Shown here: in pieces, positions 58,275 to 64,000 of the stretch
How the letters are laid out: the number at the start of each line of letters is the position of its first letter
Numbering within the stretch: position 1 is the stretch's first letter
Origin: Luzula sylvatica
Lineage: Eukaryota; Streptophyta; Magnoliopsida; Poales; Juncaceae
Assembly: GCA_946800325.1 (NCBI GenBank)
Contig: OX326960.1
Span: forward strand, 21,815,150-21,879,149
Length of the DNA: 64,000 bases
Direction: 5' to 3'
Program-made: the position numbers and the translations under genes
The notes under the pieces: generated by a model
Databases searched by the model: none
What the model saw: the letters and a program-made list of their open reading frames with translations, nothing else
What the model was told of the DNA's origin: nothing

Positions 58275-59321
58275 GTCCAATGGCCACCGGACCAGACCCG
58301 CTCCCCATTTCCCTGTCCGAGATTTGGGACTCATATATATTGCTCGAATCATTGACATGCCAAAAAAGCATCTGATTTTATTCATTTGCCTTGTTTGCAA
58401 CATAACAAGTATGTATGTTTCTTTTATTGCACGTCCTAGTAAGCATCAGGGATTTCTCTTCTTTTCCCACAATTAAACGATTATCTTCTTCTCCAAAACT
58501 TCACAGATTCCTATTTGCACTAACGATATCAGTGTATACCAAGTCCTGGAATCTTACTTTATACTTGAATAACTAATATGTTTTCATTTATGAAAATTAT
58601 CAGATTGATCCATCACAACGAGCCGAGCTTCAAGCTATCACATCCAAAGTAATCCTCGACACCAATCTTTCCTAGTATGTTTGCAGTTCAGTGCATTAAT
58701 TTGTTCACTAACCATCCTAGAAGGACAAACTGCATTGTGCATTGAATCTATCTGAAAATGCAAAATCTTGATATAATCATAAATTAACATGTATTACTGA
58801 CTGCAAATTAAGTTTCAACAAATCAAAATTTAGAGAAATATATGGATGTACCTTTCAACAAAAAATAATGGGAGAGGCAAAACAAATGCTCAATCCTAGT
58901 TTAGGCGGGCTCGAAGCAATGGCAAAATCAATTTATTAACACGGAAGATGAAATTTTTTCCGATCTGATGAAACTTGGAAGCAATCAGCGGTTAGGTTTG
59001 AACAGTGCAATTTGCGATCAAAGATATTAATAAAAAAAATTAAGATTAAGGCTGCATAGGTAGGTAACTAGATGCGCAGTAGAAGAAGAATCACGTCAAC
59101 TCGATTAATAAGAAAATCTAACTTGTATCAGAATAGAGGAATTGAAATGCAAAATTTAGGTGAGCATAATTAGAAATGAAGAAGACTGAAGATGCATGAG
59201 AGATGGTGGCATGGAAGATTGACTGGCTATTTTAGCTTTTTATTGTCGACTTTTACATAGTGCATTTTTCATGAGGTTTCAACTTTTCAACTTTTTAATG
59301 AGATTTAGAGAAGAACCATGA
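58275..59321. other. Possible broken gene fragment, otherwise no gene
   Basis: Directly after the Copia-3 LTR an ATG at 58280 opens a 31-codon frame beginning MATGPDPLPISLSEIWDSY. A possible second exon near 58604-58650 follows an AG and encodes IDPSQRAELQAITSK. Neither is long enough to identify. They could be the 5' end of a host gene hit by Copia-3, or chance. The remaining sequence is AT-rich. Confidence 0.25.
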
Positions 59322-59803
59322 TAGGGGTGTTCATTCGGTTGGTTCGGTTCAAATCGAACCGAATAAGGTCAAACCGATTTAAACCGAACCGAACCAGTTA
59401 ACACTTGAACCGATTAAAAACCGAACCGAATAAACCGAACTATTATTCGGTTTATTCGGTTGAACCCAATAAGAAAATAAATTACTAAAAAGTTTATATT
59501 TTATTTGTCAAAAGATATAAATTAATATTATAAAATAAAATTATATTAATTTATAAAAAAATTATATGATTTTTCTTATATTTAAACATTAACATATTAA
59601 AGAAATATAAAAATGGGATGTTATTCGGTCGGTTCGGTTTAATCGGATTTTCAAAATTTCAAAATCGAACCGAACCAAATAAACCAAACAATATTTTTTT
59701 TGAACCGAACCGAACCAAATAGACCGAAAAACCGAACCAATTAAACCGAATTCGACCGGTTCGGTTCGAGATCCGAATAAACCGAACCGTTTGAACACCC
59801 CTA
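59322..59803. mobile_element. hAT-type MITE rich in AACCGAACC motifs, 482 bp
   Basis: The ends are TAGGGGTGTTCA and TGAACACCCCTA, typical of hAT MITEs. Subterminal regions are dense arrays of AACCGAAC / GGTTCGGTT in both orientations around an AT-rich middle. Flanks AACCATGA and GTCCATGA agree at 6 of 8 positions, a diverged duplication. Confidence 0.75.
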
Positions 59804-60065
59804 AGTCCATGAGCGAGATATAATAGTTTAGTTTAGGGAGGGAGGGAGGAAGGGAAAGAGGCTCGTGCTGTATAAGGTAATGGACAAGAAATTTAATTTA
59901 GGGAAGGTCTTGATTTTCAAATAGAAATTAACATAACGGGCCGGGCAAGGGGCAGCATGTAATATTTGGATTTTAATTAAAGATCAGCCACTCGTCCAAT
60001 TTTAATCAACGACTCGAATTTGAATTCAAAATAAGGACTCGAAGTAAGATCTCAACGGAACCGGC

Positions 60066-60101
<36 letters not shown>
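60066..60101. repeat. (TA)n microsatellite
   Basis: About 17 TA repeats ending at the left end of the next element. Confidence 0.9.
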
Positions 60102-60103
<2 letters not shown>

Positions 60104-60505
60104 AATGTTGCAAATAACGTGTAGCGGTCCGTAACGTGGTGATTATTATTCGTAGCGAGAGCGATTAGCGTGCGCAATTGCGAGAGCTATTTTGGATGAT
60201 ATAATTTGTAGCGTATAAAATAATTCATGAAATATATGAACATGAGCATCTTCAATAAGTCAAAACATCTCTACATAAAAAAAAGACATAGGTTTTTGGA
60301 TTACTTATCAACCAAAATATTTTTTAATTATTAAAATTTTCAAGAAATATATTTTTTAATTAAATTGATTTTATTTCTTACAAATTAATCTAAAAAAATT
60401 TAATTCAGATGTAGCAGACTAAAAAACTGTAGTGCACAGCGTTTTGCCTCTAAACTAAACTATATCGGTGTTGCGTCACGTTTAGTGAAGCTATTTGCAA
60501 CCATT
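60102..60505. mobile_element. hAT-like element in (TA)n, about 400 bp
   Basis: Left GAATGTTGCAAATAACGTG and right, reverse-complemented, TAATGGTTGCAAATAGCTTC. GC-richer CGTAGCG motifs lie near the left end and an AT-rich core in the middle. It is set in TA repeats on both sides. Confidence 0.65.
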
Positions 60506-60514
60506 ATATATATA

Positions 60515-60718
60515 GAGGGCGGCTAACCTACTTAATTAATTACCTAATATTTGATACGTAATGTTTTTTAACCGTTGGATTTGCATTGAGATTTGTGCCT
60601 TTAATGATATGCACACAATTTCATGATCATCATGACAAAACAAATCTTAATGCAATTTCAATGGTTAAAAATCATTAAGTACCAAATATTTGGTACTTAA
60701 TTAAGTAGGTTAGCCTCC

Positions 60719-60721
<3 letters not shown>
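60515..60721. mobile_element. 207-bp MITE in (TA)n
   Basis: The ends are GAGGGCGGCTAACCTACTTA and, reverse-complemented, GAGGGAGGCTAACCTACTTA, extending through AATTAA.TACC.AATATTTG. Flanked by TA repeats (60506-60514 and from 60722), so the duplication is masked. Confidence 0.85.

Positions 60722-60786
<65 letters not shown>
60722..60786. repeat. (TA)n microsatellite
   Basis: About 32 AT repeats directly after the 207-bp MITE. Confidence 0.95.
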
Positions 60787-60789
<3 letters not shown>

Positions 60790-61259
60790 TCATTCTCTAC
60801 AATAAATAGAACGGTGTAGTATGGACTAAATTCGAAAATGGTTGTGTAAAAATTGCTTTTGCATTGGCATAACCATACCTAACCATTAATGCAGGAATTA
60901 TTGTTGTGCGGATACTTTTGGTAGTCTCTAATGCCAATTATAAATGCATAATAGAAAAAAATTTGTATCAAATATAAAAACCGATATCCATTTATATGTA
61001 AAATTTGGATTCGGATACTATCCGTAAAATACGGGTTGGTTTGGATAATATCCGTCCAATTTACATCCCTACCTCCAAGCCTCTCGACAAGTATTACTTC
61101 ACTGTAAAAACTTCTCTTCTTTCAACGCCCGTATCTTGTCACTTGCATAAACAAAATTTGAATTTCACTTTTAATTTATATATACATATAAATTTGCCCG
61201 TGTTTGTATTCAATTACAGAGTTTTTTTTGGAAAACGTGAAAATAAAATACTTGCTCGT
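60787..61259. other. Intergenic with a hAT-like right end
   Basis: Near 61073 the minus strand reads TAGGGATGTAAATTGGACGG followed by ATCC/GGAT-type motifs, a typical hAT MITE end. The other end was not found. No gene. Confidence 0.4.
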
Positions 61260-63583
61260 TTTTGACATCTATTTTGGAATTTATACAAAAATTGGATTTT
61301 TTTTTTTTAAGGTATTAGACTCTATTTTTTATTTTTGCGAAAGTAAAAAAAAATAGATATTTTCTTGTATATTCTTCTATTACACTTTTTTTTTTAGAAA
61401 AACATTATAATAAATCATTTTGATTGTTTTCGACATCTTATTTGGAATTAAAAAAAATAGGATTATTCAATTTTTTGAAGGTATTAGACTCCACTTCTTA
61501 CCATTTTGTGGAAATATTGAAAAAAAATAGAAATTTGCTCGTTTTAGTATTCAAGTACAGAATTTTTTCTTTGAGGAAAAATACGAAAATAAAGTATTTT
61601 GCTCATTTCAGACATATATTTTGCCATTTATGGAAAAATAGGATCACTCATTTTTTTTGAAGGTAGACTTGATTTTTTACAGTTTTGAGAACTTAAAAAA
61701 ACAAATTTTTAAGTCTTCAATTAGGATGTTCTTTTAGAAACATGTGAAAATAGAGTATTTTGATTGTTTAAGAACTCTATTTTGACATTTTAAAAAAAAT
61801 GAATAATTTAATTTTTGCAAGGTATTAGACTTCACTTTTTACCATTTTGCGAAACTTGAAAAAATAGAAATTTGCTCTGTTGGTATTCAATAATGGAGTT
61901 TTTTTAGGAAAACATGAAAATAGAGTATCTTGATCATTTCAGACATCTATTTATGCATTTTTGGGAAAATAGGATCATTCATTTTTTTGAAAAACTTATT
62001 AAAAATGCAAAAACAGAAGTCTAACACCTTCAAAAAATTCAATTATGATATTTTTTAAATAAATATTAAAATTGAAGTGTAACACAAGTAAAATACTCAA
62101 TTTTCATGTCGTACTGAAGATACTCCGTAATTGAAGACTAACACACACAAATTTCAATTTTTTCAAAAAATTATTAAAATGCAACAACATAAGTCTAACA
62201 CCTTCAAAAAATTCAATTATGATATTTTTTAAAAAAATATTAAAATTGAAGTGTAACACAAGTAAAATACTCAATTTTCGAGTCGTACTCAAACTACTCC
62301 GTAATTGAAGACTAACACACACAAATTTTATTTTTTTCAAAACTTTCTTAAAAATATAAAAACTGAAATCTAACACCTTCAAAAAATTCAATGAAGATAT
62401 TTTAGAATAAAATGTTACAATTTAAGTGTAACACAAGGAAAATACTCAATTTTCATGTCATACTCAAAATACTCCGTAATTGAGGACTAACACACACAAA
62501 TTTAAAATTTTTCCGAAATTTCTTAAAAATGCAAAGACAGAATGCTAACACCTTCAAAAAATTTAATTAAGATACTTTTTAAAAAAGTTAAAATTGACGT
62601 ATAACACAAGAAAAATACTCAATTTTCATATCGTACTCAAAATACTCTGTAATTGAAGACTAACACACACAAATTTCAATTATTTCAAAATTTTCATTAA
62701 AATGCAAAAAGTGAAGTCTAATACCTTCAAAAAATTCAATTAAGACATTTTTTTAAAAAATGTGAAAATTGAAGTGTAACACAAGCGAAATACTCAATTT
62801 TTATTCCGTACTCAAAATACTCGGTAATTGAAGACTAACACTCATAAATTTCGTAAAAATGCAAAAACAAAAGTCTAACACCTTCAAAAAATTGAATTAA
62901 GATATTTTTGCAAAAATTCTTAAAATTTAAATGTAACACAAGCAAAATTCTCAATTTTCACGCCGTACTCAAAATACTCCGTAATTAAAGACTCACACAC
63001 ACAAATTTCAATTTTTTCAAAAATTTATGAAAAATGCAAAAACAGAAGTCTAACACCTTCAAAAAAGTCAATTATGATATTTTTTAAAATATACTAAAAT
63101 TGAAGAGTAACACAAGTAAAATACTCAATATTCGTGTCGTACTCAAAATACTCCGTAATTGAAGACTAACACACACAAATTTCAATTTTTTCAAAACTTT
63201 CTTAAAAATGCAAAAACTGAAGTCTAACACCTTCAAAAAATTCAATTGAGATATTTTTGAAAAAAATGTTAAAATTGATGTGTAACACAAGCAAAATACT
63301 CAATTTTCATGTCGTACTCTAAATACTCCATAATTGAAGACTAACACAAACAAATTTCAATTTTTTCAAATACTTCTTAAAAATGCAAAAACTGAAGTCT
63401 AACACATTCAAAAAATGGGATTAAGATATTTTTGTAAAAATTGTTAAAATTTAAGTGTAACACAAGCAAAATACTCAATTTTTATGTCCCACTCAAAATA
63501 CTCCGTAATTGAAGACTAACACTTACTAACACACACAAATTTCAATTTTTTCAAAAACTTATTAAAAATATAAAAATAGTAGT
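61260..63583. repeat. AT-rich tandem satellite, unit about 175 bp, with an orientation switch near 61990
   Basis: In the right arm the anchor CTAACACCTTCAAAAAA or a close variant recurs at about 62018, 62192, 62371, 62545, 62716, 62873, 63049, 63225 and 63398, a spacing of 157-179 bases. The left arm has the complementary anchor GAAGGTATTAGACT near 61311, 61479, 61660 and 61820, so it runs the other way and is more diverged. Each unit consists of three subunits of about 58 bases starting TCTAACACC, TGTAACACAAG and ACTAACACACAC and each ending TGAAG. Frames of 60-95 codons in it are by-products. Confidence 0.88.
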
Positions 63584-64000
63584 TCGTTCGAACGAACCTA
63601 TCCCTGTCTTTCAAGACCCTTGGTCACATCCCCGCACCCCCGGTTCGTTCGGGACGAACTGGCCAGTCAGTTCGAACGAACTGGCCCCTGGGGACCCTAA
63701 AAACCCTGTTTTCGTGCAATTGTTCGCCGTTTTCGCTCGTTTTCGAAGCGATAAATCATGAAATCTTTTCACGACCATTCCTAGATACTCTCAATCATCT
63801 CATGATTGATCTCTAGTGAATTCCACTTGTGATTTTAACGAAAAATTAAACTTCTAAATATCCAGCATCATGCAAACGGGTACAAACTTTGATTACCCGT
63901 GCGTATATCGAATATACGACTATGATTCGATCCTCGAATCTCAGCGTTCGCTTTGATACCACTTAAGGTAATTATCCCGGCCCCGGGCCCGCGCAGTGGA
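63584..64000 (-). mobile_element. Leader and LTR edge of a Copia-2 relative, cut by the right window edge
   Basis: On the minus strand it reads an LTR end with GCGCGGGCCCGGGGCCG, a primer-binding site TGGTATCAAAGCG (63961-63949), then leader blocks shared with Copia-2: GAATCATAGTCGTATATT, GATATACGCACGGGT, GTACCCGTTTGCATGATG, ATTGAGAGTATCTAGGAAT and CATGATTTATCG. A GC-rich segment with three TTCGTTCGAACGAA-type palindromes ends where the satellite begins. Confidence 0.85.

Noticed and set aside
62104..63290. Minus-strand frames with a repeated VCVSLQLRS pattern
   Set aside because: They are translations of the 175-bp satellite unit, not genes.
61260..63583. Regularly spaced repeats as a CRISPR array
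   Set aside because: The units are contiguous 175-bp satellite monomers with no unique spacers, in plant nuclear DNA.

Overview
The window is nuclear DNA from a flowering plant, most likely a eudicot. It shows a class I chitinase with the two-intron layout usual for that family, two plant-specific DUF241 (BPS1-like) genes, plant L1-type LINEs, Ty1/copia retrotransposons, MITEs and long TA/CA microsatellites in an AT-rich background. I see no bacterial, organellar or CRISPR sequence. The species cannot be named from this sequence alone.

Host genes are few. They are a class I chitinase on the plus strand (4449-5563, three exons, 319 aa) and two intronless DUF241 genes on the minus strand (19645-20412 and 30085-30891). 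The DUF241 genes are same-strand paralogues about 10 kb apart, and the space between them is filled by transposable elements. I found no other convincing host gene.

Layout, left to right. 1-2463: 5' part of Copia-1 on the minus strand (LTR, primer-binding site, gag, protease, integrase), running off the left edge. 3222-4120: a small tandem repeat split by a Mutator-type MITE with a perfect 9-bp target duplication. 4377-5613: the chitinase gene. 5990-10673: LINE-1 on the minus strand, decayed and lacking its 3' part. 12289-17453: a 4.9-kb terminal-inverted-repeat element set in (CA)n(TA)n microsatellites, holding a hAT element (perfect 8-bp duplication) and a 1.3-kb segment with an oligo(T) tract and 18-bp flanking repeats. 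17454-19471: an LTR fragment, a hAT remnant and a probable retroposon with a 5' hairpin. 19645-20506: DUF241 gene 1. 20860-22000: a second MITE and an 81-bp duplication. 22177-28019: LINE-2, a mosaic that includes a GC-richer 508-codon ORF1-like frame and a CACTA-type MITE. 30085-30891: DUF241 gene 2. 33203-37987: a GC-rich, minisatellite-bearing leader and LINE-3. 38012-38877: a hAT-like element in (TA)n. 39062-40640: LINE-4. 41119-41629: a 511-bp inverted-repeat element. 42550-54719: LINE-5, its open ORF2 split by Copia-2 (45371-53937). 54796-58274: Copia-3, lacking its 5' part. 59322-60786: hAT-like and (TA)n-embedded elements. 61260-63583: a 175-bp tandem satellite with an orientation switch. 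63584-64000: a minus-strand relative of Copia-2 running off the right edge.

The most informative structure is the nest at 42550-54719. If Copia-2 and one CAAAA duplication are disregarded, the LINE-5 reading frame runs on without a break, so the LINE was still open when Copia-2 landed. The Copia-2 LTRs differ by only about 1.5 percent, yet its coding region is full of stops and frameshifts, so it was probably moved by proteins from another element. Other patterns worth following are several unrelated inverted-repeat elements lying exactly inside (TA)n tracts, a recurring GGGGTGGAGGC hairpin near the 5' ends of retroposon-like units, and a satellite whose 175-bp unit is built from three 58-bp subunits.
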